Source: Haematobia irritans
Lineage: Eukaryota > Arthropoda > Insecta > Diptera > Muscidae
Assembly (NCBI RefSeq): GCF_050003625.1
Contig: NC_134398.1
Span: 105,830,423 to 105,894,422 of the forward strand
DNA length: 64,000 nucleotides
Direction of reading: 5' to 3'
Below the pieces are notes generated by a model, which saw nothing but the letters and a program-made list of their open reading frames with translations, did not search any database and was not told where the DNA came from. This document shows, in pieces, positions 1-11,731 of this stretch. Each line of letters begins with the position of its first letter. The first letter of the stretch is position 1. A program made the position numbers and the translations under genes.

Positions 1-1129
1 TAATTAATTTAATTTGCCATTCTAAAGGGCCGTAAGCTGACGAATATCCTTCTCTAATGAATCTTCAGTTTTATTAAGATTTTGTCTGGGACCGAATTCA
101 AGCCAATTGGTATTTCTTTCTCTTGATTTTCTCCGGCCTTTTTCCAAATTTGATTTTGGAAGAAATTTACAAATCGTTGCCAATATCGACCACTTTTGGA
201 TTAATATCTCCCACCAAGGAAGCTGCTCTGTGGCGAAAGGCTCCTATGGGATTCGTATCGTGAAAAATTCTGGTTTGCAATAGAAAGGCAAAAATCCTAG
301 CGGTATATTTGATGACTTTATATGAATTATGGATAGTCTGATCACACTCCTATCACACATAAAATATTCAATTAAAACATTTTCCCGAATTCTTTTAATT
401 CACACAAAATTTTACCTTTATTGAAGAGGATTATTCCAGTCGGGTAATTTTACAATATCTTTTCAATAAACCGAATGGTGATTGGAAAATTTTTGGTCGA
501 ATTAACTTGACCTAAAATGATGTGTTATAGTCGAATGTTCAGATAAGAAGGAAGTTATGATTTCCGTCACGAGTTAAGCTTAGCTGAGCGCAAAATCATT
601 AATCGAATATCGAATGCTTTACTGGGTGATCGAAGAGTTACCATATGAACACGTTCATCTAACCGGGTTCTCAACGGGTTAATATAAAAAAATTAGAGGG
701 AAACATTTTATGACAGAACACGTTCTTTACACGCTTGATATAAAAATCTTATTGGATCTACACATGTAGTGAAGTAGACTTACCAGAATAGCCAATTGTT
801 CAACATATTTCAAAAGTTTTTCATTTTTGGTGCGATTCGGATAACCAAAATGAAAGATTCCTAAGAGTTTGTCCGAGACTGGTTGAGGACCTCTCTATGG
901 GGTGCTACTACTAAAATGTCCCAGGACGTGCCCTTAGGAACGAGTCCAAGACGTGTCCTAAAGTGTAAATTTACCCCGTCAATGACAAACCCATGTTAAA
1001 GTGACCGGCCCATTCCATACGTCTTGACCAGAACTAGGATTGGTTCATACACACCAGGACTAGTCCTGTACCGGTCCTGTGGTTGATCCATTTCCCGTGG
1101 GGTATGTGCACGCGCTGAATTTCACCACT
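1..1129. other. Unassigned AT-rich sequence
   Basis: No reading frame, RNA gene or repeat that I recognise. The stretch at about 880-1090 is richer in GTCC/GGAC words than its surroundings, but no family could be named. Confidence 0.5.
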
Positions 1130-1605
1130 CGATCATAAATTGTTGGCGATTTGGTAACATACAAATCAGTTGATTCCGTAACAAATCCCAAAGTATTATA
1201 TTGCGTAATTTTAATCCACCGCGACTTTGCAACGGTACTCGACGTTCGGTATAAAGACTTATGCCGAATTCGATTGAGGCAACCATTATTAACGGAAAGT
1301 ACGCAGGTGAAAATGTAGGTATTCCTCGAATACCAATGATTCCGACTGATCTTCCGTTTGACTTCAAACGATTGCAATTTCCAGTTCGCCTTGCGTTCGC
1401 AATGACAATTAACAAGTCGCAAGGCCAATCGCTTAGTGTTTGCGGGATAAATTTAGAAAATCATTGTTTTTCACATGGGCAGTTATACGTTGCGTGTTCA
1501 CGAGTTGGAAACCATCCGCTTTGTTTGTGTTAACGTCAGACCAAAAAACAAAAAATGTGGTTTACCAAAGAGCACTTCAATGAAACGGATAATTTGTGGA
1601 CACGT
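1130..1605 (+). pseudogene. Helitron Rep/helicase, C-terminal remnant
   Basis: Plus-strand frames here read as the end of the Pif1-family helicase of a rolling-circle Helitron transposon. NPPRLCNGTR lies at 1213-1242, then an in-frame TAA at 1252-1254. From 1261 the frame continues with IEATI, INKSQGQS and VACSRVG, which match the last conserved helicase motifs. A second TAA falls at 1531-1533, after which the family's basic tail (QTKKQKMWF) resumes in the same frame. Upstream of about 1180 the match is weak. The N-terminal Rep nuclease and most of the helicase are absent, so this is a dead fragment. Its 3' flank is interrupted by a mariner and probably resumes at 11732. Confidence 0.75.
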
Positions 1606-1626
1606 ACGGATAATATGTGGACACGT
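1585..1626 (+). repeat. 21-bp tandem duplication at mariner border
   Basis: Two adjacent 21-bp units (1585-1605 and 1606-1626) differ at one base and end exactly where the left mariner terminal repeat begins. They lie in the Helitron tail. The duplication may relate to the loss of the expected TA and outermost bases at the left mariner end. Confidence 0.8.
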
Positions 1627-1803
1627 AGGTTGGCTGATAAGTCCCCGGTCTGACACACAGATGGCGTCGCTAGTATTAAATGCATATTATTTTTATATAG
1701 TACCAACCTTCAAATGATTCGTGTCAAAATTTGACGTCTGTATGTCAATTAGTTTGTGAGATAGAGCGTCTTTTGTTAAGCAACTTTTGTTATTGTGAAA
1801 AAA

Positions 1804-1885
1804 ATGGAAAAAAAGGAATTTCGTGTTTTGATAAAATACTGTTTTCTGAAGGAAAAAAATACTGTGGAAGCAAAAACTTGGCTTG
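1804..1885 (+). pseudogene. Himar1-type transposase, N-terminal 27 codons
   Basis: ATG at 1804 opens MEKKEFRVLIKY, the start of the irritans-subfamily mariner transposase (a DDD cut-and-paste transposase with N-terminal HTH domains). The frame runs to 1885, inside codon 28, where BEL1 begins. The GCTTG at 1881-1885 is the target duplication repeated at 10696-10700, and the frame joins cleanly across it. The rest of the gene lies at 10696-11663. Confidence 0.9.
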
Positions 1886-2434
1886 TGTTTATTCTCCATG
1901 ATTTATTTATTTTGTTTTGGCAAAATAAAATAAATCTCTTATAGAATAAAAATTAAAATCTGCTGCCCCTTTCATTCTTTCTATATTGCAGCCAATCCGA
2001 AGGTAGTAATTCATACGTCAGGTACTGAATGGCACGCGCAAGAACATTTCACTTGCGTATGCTATTCAAGCCACCAGCCAAATAATATGAAATTCAACAC
2101 CGGTAATTGGCTTCATATGGAAAAAGAATTTAACTGCAGCATAAGCAATTCCGGCAAATAATTAGACTATGTTATTTTTCTTTTACTTTTGTTGTTTACT
2201 TGTATTAACTATTAGTATATAAGGCAGAAGAAATTTAATAAAAATGATCACTACGATTAAACCTCTTGGTGTTTCAATTGGCGTGATTATATTCTTTCTT
2301 GGTGTACCACCGAGTAAAGAATTTTAAACTCCCTTTAAAAGAAAGTTCTGGTGTACTACCAGGACTGTCATTAAACCATTTATTCTGGTGTACCACCAGA
2401 ATATAAGCTGAGCAAACGAGTCCAAGCATTAACA
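1886..2434 (+). repeat. BEL1 5' LTR
   Basis: Starts TGTTTATTCTCC and ends CATTAACA. It contains a TATA-like TATATAAGG at about 2216-2224, which would serve as the element's promoter, and an AATAAA at about 2237-2242. A short motif GGTGTACCACC/GGTGTACTACC recurs three to four times between 2300 and 2400. It is paired with 10147-10695. Confidence 0.95.
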
Positions 2435-2437
2435 TAT

Positions 2438-2454
2438 TGGCGACCGTGACAGGA
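2438..2454 (+). other. BEL1 primer-binding site
   Basis: TGGCGACCGTGACAGGA starts three bases after the LTR. It is complementary to a tRNA 3' end of the form ...CACGGTCG-CCA, which agrees with my recollection of an insect tRNA-Arg(TCG). Being next to the LTR and starting TGG are diagnostic of a primer site. The tRNA assignment is from memory and less certain. Confidence 0.7.
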
Positions 2455-2690
2455 CACTTTGTGCCTGCAACCACTCATCCGGACCCTTTGTGCCTGCAAC
2501 CACTCATCAGGACCCTTTGTGCCTGCAACCACTCATCAGGACCCTTTGCGCCTGCAACCACTCATCAGGACCCTTTGTGCCTGCAACCACTCATCAGGAC
2601 GCTTTGTGCCTACAATACCCATTGCGCCTATAACTACTCAACTGGACCTTCGTTCCTATCAGGACCGTCGTCTCTACAATTAATCAACAG
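2453..2690 (+). repeat. 29-bp tandem repeats in BEL1 leader
   Basis: Five adjacent 29-bp units start at 2453, 2482, 2511, 2540 and 2569 (core GCCTGCAACCACTCATC), followed by degenerate units to about 2690. They lie between the primer site and the gag start at 2733. No spacers separate them, so this is not CRISPR. Leader repeats of this sort could hold packaging or translation signals, but that is inference. Confidence 0.9.
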
Positions 2691-2732
2691 GACCTTTGCT
2701 CCTATAATCTATACCAGTCAACTTTCGTTACG

Positions 2733-5700
2733 ATGGAAACTCAGATTGAGCTCCTGCGACAGCTGAAGGATATCGGCGAAGGCATCGCCAATTTCATCAG
2801 AAATATTAAGAAAGATCCAAAAAGCCGAAAGACCACCGCATATTACCAAGACCGACTGGCTAGGCTCAATGCCGCCTGGAAAGAGTTCGAAGAAGCGGAC
2901 AACCAGCTACGATGCTCAGAGGGTGTCGATCCGTCCAGCGAATACTTCGTTTCCGGTTATTATGACAAATCAAAAGCATGGCCTTGGAATGTATAAAATT
3001 ATTGGAACATGAGCTCATCGAGAAAGTCCCAACGTCAGACGCAAAGAACCCTCCAAACGTACAATCCTTACATAAGGAGAACGAACAGGTGGGTGCCACT
3101 AGTGGTCACGACGGTCTTATTAGCCGTTCGTTGGCCAAAATGGAAGCCCTGAGTCGGCAACTAGAAGGTTTGCAAGTTAGTGACCAGGAGAGAACCTACT
3201 ATGAGGTGAAAATGGCCACAATAAACCGTCTATGGCAACAGATAGAGTGCCTCAACGACGATGTTCTAGACAAGTACCCAGACCCAGAGCTACTCGGGTA
3301 CGATACTGCAAAATACATCTGGCTCGAGAAAGAGGTCCAGGCAGCAGTTATCCAACTCTCTAGTGCCAGCAGGGATTCAACCTTCTCCAACCCGGAAGTT
3401 GTGGCCCGACCAACTTCTTTACCACTGCCTGCAGTCACTATCTTCAAATTCGATGGTGACTATATGAAATGGATATCATTTTCGGATCTCTTCACAAAAA
3501 TGATCCATGAGCAGAAAATCCCAAATGCTCACAAGATGTGGTACTTGAAAAACCACGTAATGGGCGAAGCAGCAAGCCTTATTGCGCACCTTGCCATAAC
3601 AGAAGACAATTATCCCACGGCATGGCAATTGTTGGAACATCGTTATAACAACAAGAGGGTTATGGCAGCCACGGCAATCCAAAGGCTACTCGATCAACCC
3701 TCAGGTGCTGGATCTTTAAGTGCCCTCAAGTGATTACATGACACAACAAAACAATGTTTGGCAGCACTCTCCAACATGGGACTCCAGACTTCGTCATGGG
3801 ATCCACATTTAATCCACCTCCTCGTTAAAAAGTTGGATAAAGGTGTTCATAGTCAATATGAACAAATGATCAAAAATCCGAAGGAACAAACCATAAGCGA
3901 CTTCCTATCGTTCTTGGAGAAATATTTTCATAATCTGGAAGCAATGGGTGTAAAGGAAAAAACCTCTATCAATAGCTCCAAAAATTGCGCCCTGACTTCC
4001 CATCCAAGTCCTGAAAGCCGACATTGCATCATTTGTAAGAAGGACTTTCACCAATTATACCGATGCCAGGAATTCGCTCTACTCAGCACAAAACACCGCC
4101 TCAATCTTGTACTGGGACAGAAGTTATGTGTGAATTGCTTTAGCAGCAGACATTCCACGAAACAATGCACGAATTTAGGCCGCTGCCAAAAATGTGGGAG
4201 AAAGCACAATACGCTCGTTCACCTTGAACAATCTCCCACGCAACCCTCTAAATCCTCAAGTAAATCAATCAAGGGAGATCAAATGGAACACCCCAAAACA
4301 CCAGAATCAGCAACAACTTCCAACCAATCCACTGCGGCTTCGCTTATCACTACCCCATCCGTTATAGCTGAAAGTTTGGCCTTAAACTCTGAATCTCGAA
4401 GGCCCTATATTCTACTAGGAACCGCATTGGTCAAGATTAAGGCGAATGGTCTGGAAACCGAATGCAAAGCAATACTCGACTCGGGATCTCAAGTCAACCT
4501 AATTACGGAAAGATTAGTAGCACGACTGGGTCTACCAAGTAGACCTACGACTATGTCAATTAGTGGTATAGGAAGAAATCGGACCAAGGTTCAACACAGA
4601 GTGAACATTTTGCTCCAGTGAAGATACAGCAATTTCTCATCACGCCTGGGGGCATTCGTACTTCCCCAAATAATTACTCCCCAACCTGCTCAATTTATCC
4701 ACATTGATAAATGGCAAATTCCCAAGAATGTAACGCTGGCAGACCCTACCTTCAACCGTCCAGGCCAAATCGACATCCTATTAGGCGCAGAATATTATCA
4801 TCAGCTACTCGCTATCGGACAAATCCAACTAGGAGATAACCTTCCAATCTTGCAAAACACAACACTTGGGCGGATAGCATCAGGGAAGGTCTTTGATCAA
4901 CATTTGCAAACATCAATATGTGGAGTACTAACGGATGAAGATAGCATGAATCAGACAATCGAACAATTTTGGAAACTGGAAGAAGTCGATAATACACAGT
5001 AGCAATTATCGATATATGACGCACAGTGTGAAGCCCACTTTAATCAGCATACTGGACGTGACAAAGAAGGAAGATTCATCGTACGGCTCCCGTTTTGTGC
5101 CGAACCAAGCTCTTTAGAGTCACACAGTCTCGCTTTCAACCGTTTCCTATCATTGGAACGGCGACTATCCAAAGACATTACTTTAAAACAACAATATATA
5201 CAGTTTATGAAGGAATACGAAGCACTAGGCCATATGACTAAAGTCAACATAGACAATGTGACAGGAGCAAAATATTTTATTCCCCACCACTGCGTCCTAC
5301 GACCTGAAAGAAGCACCACTAAACTCCGAGTAGTATTCGATGCTTCAACAAAAACATCCTCTGGAAAGTCACTGAACGATGTTTTATATACTGGCCCAAC
5401 ACTACAGAATGATCTGTTTGCTATTCTGCTACGCTTCAGATTGCCACGTTTCGTGTTTACCACAGACATAGAAAAAATGTTTCGTCAAATACTGATACAT
5501 CCTAGAGACAGACCATATCAGATTATCCTGTGGCGGAACAATACCACCGAACCTATCAACTACTTCACATTAAATACCGTTACATACGGAACCCGACCAG
5601 CCCCCTATCTGGCAATAAGATGCTTGAAAGAAATAATCAGGGAAAATAAGATGCATTTTCCTTTAGCAGCCAGTTTTTTGGAAAAGAACTTCTATGTGGA

Positions 5701-8254
5701 TGATGGCCTGGGCGGAGCAGACAGCTTGAATACAGCTTTGGAAATCCAGCGCCAACTGCAACAAGTCATGGCGCAATACGGATTTATTTTACGAAAGTGG
5801 AGTGCCAATCATATCCACCTGCTTCATAACATTCCGGAGTGCGACCAAGAAGTTAGCCTGGACTTCAGCACAGATGACACCAATTATACCAAAACTTTGG
5901 GATTGGCCTGGTTACCCAAAGCTGACCAACTTAAAGTAAAGGTCAACCTAGCGCCAATCAGGTCAGTGACCAAAAGGACGGTCACTTCAGATCTTGCACG
6001 TATTTTCGACCCCCTAGGTTTGCTATCTCCTGTAGTCGTCAGGGCGAAAATCTTTGTCCAAGAACTATGGAATCTAAATCTTTCATGGGATGAAGCCGTA
6101 CCTTCAGAATTCGACTATCGATGGCGAAACTTTAGAGAGAGCCTCAAGTCACTTGAAATCTTTCCCGTTAACCGACATGCCTATAAGGGACATATTTCTC
6201 AAAACACTCAGCTCCACATCTTCAGCGACGCATTAGAAAAAGCATACGGGGCAGCAGTATATATTAGAACAATCTTACCGAATAAGATTATACTTGTAAA
6301 CCTCCTTTGTGCGAAATCCCGAGTAGCACCCCTTAAACAACAAACGCTTCCAAGGTTAGAATTGTGCGCTGCACAGCTGGGAGCCAACTTGGCGGTTAAA
6401 GTTAAGAGCGATTTAGATATGATGACAACATCCACTTACTACTGGACTGATTCCACAATAGTGTTAAATTGGATCAACTCAAGATCATCCACCTTTCACA
6501 CCTTTGTCGCTAATCGTATTGCTTCAATTCAAGACAACACGACTCCTGAACAATGGAGACACGTTAGTTCCAAGGATAACCCAGCAGATATCATATCTAG
6601 GGGATCAGACCCACATCAGTTAAAACAAACGACTCAATGGATGCTTGGACCATTCTTTCTTCACGGAGACGAGAAACATTGGCCTCCTGCGTTTCTACCT
6701 TCTCCTGATTCGATTAGCACTGAACGAAAGCAGAACCTCCACAACCTAATGTTGGCCGTTGATGCAGAAAACTTCTTGTACAAAATAAATCACAGGAATT
6801 CCTTGAAGACAGTCCAACGAATTGTTGCTTATGTTCTGAGATTTATTAAAAATTCCAAAACCCGTAAAGAAAACCGACAAAACACGCCAACCCTCACTCC
6901 CTTTGAACTTCACGATTCTCTTATTGTCATAGTTTGTATCGCACAGCATTCTAACTTCAAAGAAGACATTTTACAACTGGAGAAGCATAGAGAACTTAAA
7001 GGCTCAAGTCAAATCAAAAGTTTGTCGCCGTTCTTGGACGAACATACAGTTTTAAGAGTTGGAGGTAGACTAGAAGAATCGACTTTGAGTTTTAATGCCA
7101 AACATCCCATGCTTTTGCCATTCAATGACCCAATAAGTCGACTAATCTTCGAATCGTTACATAAGGAAAATAAGCATTGCGGACCTACCGCACACCTTGC
7201 TACGGTGAGACAACGCTTCTGGCCCATCAAAGGAAAGCATTTGGCCCGTGAAACTGTTCACAAATGTATTCAATGTGCAAGATCAAAACCAAAGCTTCTG
7301 AAACAAATTATGGGAAATTTGCCAGAGACAAGAGTAACGCCTGTAAGGCCCTTTATAAATGCAGGGGTAGATTATTGCGGACCAATCTGGGTACATTTCA
7401 AAACAAGAGGAAAACGACCTCAGAAAGCATATCTTGTGATATTTTGCTGCTTTTCAACAAAAGCGGTTCATATAGAACTTGTAACGGACCTTACAACCGA
7501 TGCCTTTATTGGGGCGTTGAAAAGATTCATTGGCCGAAGGGGCCATTGCCAAAACCTATATTGTGATAACGCTACCAACTTCGTGGGAGCAAAAAATCAA
7601 CTCGCAGAGCTGTCAACCTCGTTATTCTCAACGACAGCTCAAGAAAAAATACAACGAGAATGCGCAACTAGAAGCATTACTTTCCACTTTATACCTCCGC
7701 GATCTCCTCATTTCGGTGGACTTTGGGAAGCAGCTGTAAAATCCGCTAAAGGTCTTCTGATAAAGGAAATATCGAGTGCATCCCTGACTTATGAAGAAAT
7801 GGAGACCATTGTCATAGAGGTTGAAGCGATACTAAACTCTAGGCCAATAGCACCACTACCAAATAATCCTAATGACGCTGCTGCATTGACTCCGGGCCAT
7901 TTTTTGATTGGAGAACCCCTAACAGCTCAAGTAGACGTCACAGCCCAAGCAACATCATCAACTTTGGCAAAACGATGGGAGTTAGTATCCCGAATAAAAC
8001 ACCAATTCTGGAAAAGATGGACCCAGGAATATCTCAATGAACTCCAGCAGCGTAATAAATGGCAAACTGCATCTCAAAATCTGCAATTGGGCACTATAGT
8101 CGCAATTAAAGATAACTTGCCTGTCATGAACTGGCGACTTGGTAAAGTCATTGACACTTATCCAGGGTCAGATGGTCTGGTCAGGACAGCCACAGTAAAA
8201 ACCTCAAGCGGTATCATTAAGCGAGCCATCCACCTACTCGCTCCTCTCCTCTAG
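2733..8254 (+). pseudogene. BEL1 gag-pol polyprotein, interrupted
   Basis: Encodes the capsid-like Gag and the protease, reverse transcriptase, RNase H and integrase of a BEL/Pao element. ATG at 2733 opens a gag N-terminus. A one-base shift near 2975 moves the frame to that of 2978-8254, which is a single frame broken only by TGA 3731-3733, TGA 4619-4621 and TAG 5000-5002. In order: gag core (about 3430-3900), CCHC knuckles with CIICKK and CVNCF (4026-4230), aspartic protease DSGS (about 4478-4490), reverse transcriptase with FRQILIHP and YVDD (YVDD at 5693-5704), RNase H IFSDA (about 6220), integrase zinc domain (about 7150-7290) and DDE core with CDNATNF (about 7562) and WEAAVK (about 7730), then a C-terminal DUF5641-like domain to 8254. 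Catalytic residues are present. The stops look like decay. Confidence 0.9.
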
Positions 8255-8370
8255 AACAAACTAACGACGAAAAAGGAGATAATTCACTTCCGCTCAGCCG
8301 CAGAGCCGCATCTAGCGACAAAGATAATGGTTCACCACCTCCAAAACGTGCTAACCTTCCCACAACCAGC

Positions 8371-10043
8371 ATGCTAGCGATTCTGGCATTATTGCTCCCA
8401 CTAGTGATGTGCCAACAAGTTACCTATACTCCGATTAAAGGCAACCCTGGTATACATTTTGAGTGTATTGGTAACATTAAGCCAATTCTATCAGAATGGA
8501 AGCTGCTGATATATTTCTACCTGGCACCTCTTCATAAGGAACTGCAGCTCTTCATCAACGGAACCAATGCCTTAGCGAAAACATGCAATCACTCACACTT
8601 CCGCGATCAATGTAGTGACCTAATAACCCATTTCTACAATATCCAGAAAGATTTGCCAGCCACTCCAGAAAATCTCGGTCTACGGAAGAAACGAGGGGCA
8701 ATAGATATAGTCGGCAAAGTAGCAAATTCATTATTTGGTGTTCTGGACTCAAATTATGCTGAGAAAATGTCAGGAACAATCAATATTATTAAAACCAACG
8801 AAGCTCGACTGCAAGGCCTACTGCGGAACCAAACATCATTTCTGGACTCTACCCTTAATCTCATGAAGCAATCTGAAGTTCGGACACAGGAGAGTTTTGA
8901 AAAATAAATTTTAAAATAAGCAGACTCATGAATCTCACAAACAACGAAAATATGTACCGCTCTCAACTCATCTTATCGCTCAGTATCCAGTTAATCCTAA
9001 TTGCAAATAACTTGTAAAAAATGCATGCTTCCATGACGGATTTGTTGGCTGACACTCATCATGGTCGGATCAGCCCGCTTCTACTAACTCCACAACAATT
9101 TGCTGCCGAGGTAGCTTATATAAAGGCTACCCTACCGCAAGATTTAACACTACCAGTAGTAGATATAATACACTTATATGGCATCGCAACAGCTCATGCC
9201 TCAATATCGAACGACCATATCATCTGCACCTTGTTCATTCCATTGTCAAACCAGGATGAATATGACCTATTTTACCTTACACCAGTTCCACAAGTGGTGA
9301 ATAATACTCTAGTAGCCCTCATGCCGACATCAGAAATGATAGCCTTTAATGCTCATCGTGATCAATATTTTCCAATGGATGACATCAAACTACTTGACTG
9401 CAGCTCACTGGATCACAACACCCTTTTATGCCCAAATATCCTAGCAGTTTACCATAAAGGTGCGCCGATTTGTAGCTGCGAAGTCCATCTATTCAATAAC
9501 GAATCTGACCCTAGCTGCAATATCGAAGTATTATCTAACCACAATGTGTGGTATCAACTGTTCAAGAAAAATCAATGGCTGTTTGCAACTGATTCACAAC
9601 TAAAATTAAGTACAGTCTGTAATGGTAAAAGCAGCTATCAGCCTTTACAGGGTACTGGAATATTAACACTGCCAGAAGGATGCACAATGAAAAATGAGAT
9701 GATTACTATCAACAGCCACCAAACTATCACATCGACCCTACACCAGTCCAGTTCCGACAATGAGATGTCATTCTTCAATACACTACCTAACATGGAAAAT
9801 ATAACGCAAGCGTTTATTCACCGCTCAAGTTTAGAAGAAATAAATCGTTTGCAGGCAGAAGTGAAGGCACAACTACGTGAAATTCCAACAACCTCATCTT
9901 ACCATGCAGTTCATAGCCAGACCGTTAGCTACTGTGGATTAGGACTTATTCTAATCGTTGTTGTGGTCCTACTAATAAAGTGCATTTTTAAGAAAAGGGC
10001 CAACATGCATATATCACCACAGCCTGCTCCAAGATCAACATAG
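8371..10043 (+). pseudogene. BEL1 env-like gene (baculovirus F type), broken
   Basis: Two segments, 8371-8907 and about 8910-10043, form an envelope-type protein downstream of pol. The first begins with a hydrophobic signal peptide (residues 1-15) and has an RKKR furin-type site at residues 105-108. A glycine/alanine-rich hydrophobic stretch follows, like the fusion peptide of baculovirus F and errantivirus Env proteins, and then a likely coiled-coil region. The second segment carries many cysteines and N-glycosylation sequons and ends with a transmembrane helix (YCGLGLILIVVVVLL, about 9930-9975) and a short basic tail. A one-base frameshift near 8905 and a TAA at 9015-9017 split it. A 116-bp gap separates it from pol, so expression would need a spliced or subgenomic mRNA. 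Family placement rests on architecture, not on alignment. Confidence 0.8.
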
Positions 10044-10133
10044 GACATTTCAGTGGACCCATCCTAACTAAAACCTACTACGTAACCGGAATTAGCTTAT
10101 GCAAGCCTTTCAAAATTATTCACGAACCCCCCT

Positions 10134-10146
10134 AGGGGCCGCAATA
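10134..10146 (+). other. BEL1 polypurine tract
   Basis: AGGGGCCGCAATA lies directly before the 3' LTR, where plus-strand priming occurs. BEL2 has a similar AGGGGCGGCAGTA at the same place, which supports the call. Confidence 0.6.
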
Positions 10147-10695
10147 TGTTTATTCTCCATGATTTATTTATTTTGTTTTGGCAAAATAAAATAAATCTCT
10201 AATAGAATAAAAATTAAAATCTGCTGCCCCTTTCATTCTTTCTATATTGCAGCCAATCCAAAGGTAGTAATTCATACGTCAGGTATTGAATGGCACGCGC
10301 AAGAACATTTCACTTGCGTATGCTATTCAAGCCACCAGCCAAATAATATGAAATTCAACACCGGTCATTGGCTTCATATGGAAAAAGAATTTAACTGCAG
10401 CATAAGCAATTCCGGCAAATAATTAGACTATGTTATTTTTCTTTTACTTTTGTTGTTTACTTGTATTAACTATTAGTATATAAGGCAGAAGAAATTTAAT
10501 AAAAATGATCACTACGATTAAACCTCTTGGTGTTTCAATTGGCGTGATTATATTCTTTCTTGGTGTACCACCGAGTAAAGAATTTTAAACTCCCTTTAAA
10601 AGAAAGTTCTGGTGTACTACCAGGACTGTCATTAAACCATTTATTCTGGTGTACCACCAGAATATACGCTGAGCAAACGAGCCCAAGCATTAACA
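10147..10695 (+). repeat. BEL1 3' LTR
   Basis: 549 bp, the same length as the 5' LTR, with six single-base differences by direct comparison. Followed by the target duplication GCTTG at 10696-10700. Confidence 0.95.
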
Positions 10696-11663
10696 GCTTG
10701 ATAATGAGTTTTCGGACTCTGCCCCAGGGAAATCAACAATAATTGATTGGTATGCAAAATTCAAAAGTGGTGAAATGAGCACGGAGGACGGTGAACGCAG
10801 TGGATGCCCGAAAGAGGTGGCTACCGACGAAAACATCAAAAAAATCCACAAAATGATTTTGAATGATCGTAAAATGAAGTTGATCGAGATAGCTGAAGCC
10901 TTAAAGATATCAAAGGAACGTGTTGGTCATATCATTCATCAATATTTGGATATGCGGAAGCTCTGTGCAAAATGGGTGCCGCGCGAGCTCACATTTGACT
11001 AAAAACAACAACGTGTTGATGATTCTGAGCGGTGTTTGCAACTGTCAACTCGTAATACACCCGAGTTTTTCCGTCGATATGTGACAATGGATGAAACATG
11101 CCTCCATCACAACACTCCTGAGTCCAATCGACAGTCGGCTGAGTGGACAGCGACCGGTGAACCGTCTCCGAAGCGTGGAAAGACTAAAAAGTCCGTTGGC
11201 AAAGTAATGGCCTCTGTTTTTTGGGATGTGCATGGAATAATTTTTATCGATTATCTTGAGAAGGGAAAAACCATCAACAGTGACTATTGTATGGCGTTAT
11301 TGGAGCGTTTGAAGGTCGAAATCGCGGCAAAACGGCCCCGTTTGAAGAAGAAAAAAGTGTTGTTCCACCAAGACAACGCACCGTGCCACAAGTCATTGAG
11401 AGCGATGGCAAAAATTCATGAATTGGGCTTCGGATTGCTTCCCCACCCACCGTATTCTCCAGATCTGGTCCCAGCGACTTTTTCTTGTTCCCAGACCTCA
11501 AAAGGATGCTCGCAGGAAAAAATTTGGCTGCGATGAAGAGGTGATCGCCGAAACTGAGGCCTATTTTGAGGCAAAACCGATGGAGTACTACCAAAATGGT
11601 ATCAAAAAATTGGAAGGTCGTTATAATCGTTGTATCGCTCTAGAAGGGACCTATGTTGAATAA
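10696..11663 (+). pseudogene. Himar1-type transposase, residues ~27 to end
   Basis: Continues the transposase begun at 1804. The second HTH region lies at about 10860-10960. A TAA at 11000-11002 replaces a sense codon within ELTFD...QQRVDD. The first catalytic aspartate is in VTMDET (about 11087-11104), where the usual following Trp is Cys, and the second is in HQDNAP (about 11366-11384). A one-base loss near 11471-11475 shifts the frame just before the third catalytic aspartate, and a second one-base loss in an A-run (about 11515-11521) restores the frame. The C-terminus ends at 11663 after EGTYVE. Three lesions plus the BEL1 insertion make it non-functional. Confidence 0.92.
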
Positions 11664-11731
11664 TAAAAACGAATTTTGACAAAAAAAATGTGTTTTTCTT
11701 TGTTAGACCGGGGACTTATCAGCCAACCTGT

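Larger units (their letters stand above)
1886..10695 (+). mobile_element. BEL1: BEL/Pao LTR retroelement with env
   Basis: An 8.81-kb element with two 549-bp LTRs (1886-2434 and 10147-10695), each starting TG and ending CA, flanked by the 5-bp duplication GCTTG (1881-1885 and 10696-10700). The order is LTR, tRNA primer site, repeat-rich leader, gag-pol, an env-like gene, polypurine tract, LTR. The LTRs differ at six positions by my reading (about 1%), which makes the insertion fairly recent. All three coding regions are interrupted, so this copy cannot encode intact proteins. BEL/Pao elements with env are the group named Semotivirus by ICTV. Confidence 0.95.
1627..11731 (+). mobile_element. 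Himar1-type (irritans subfamily) mariner, split by BEL1
   Basis: The terminal inverted repeats at 1627-1651 and 11705-11729 are identical over 25 bp (starting AGGTTGGCTGATAAG). The right end continues to the ...CCTGT end typical of Himar1 and is followed by TA at 11732-11733. The left end lacks the outermost two family bases and the TA. Removing BEL1 (1886-10695) and one copy of its 5-bp target duplication leaves a transposon of about 1.3 kb, the usual mariner length. It sits in Helitron sequence. The coding region has a stop and two frameshifts, so the element is inactive. Confidence 0.9.

Noticed and set aside
1060..1428. Minus-strand frames over the Helitron tail
   Set aside because: They are shadows of the plus-strand helicase remnant, which matches known motifs.
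2453..2690. CRISPR-like repeat array
   Set aside because: Units are directly adjacent with no spacers and lie in a retroelement leader of a eukaryote.
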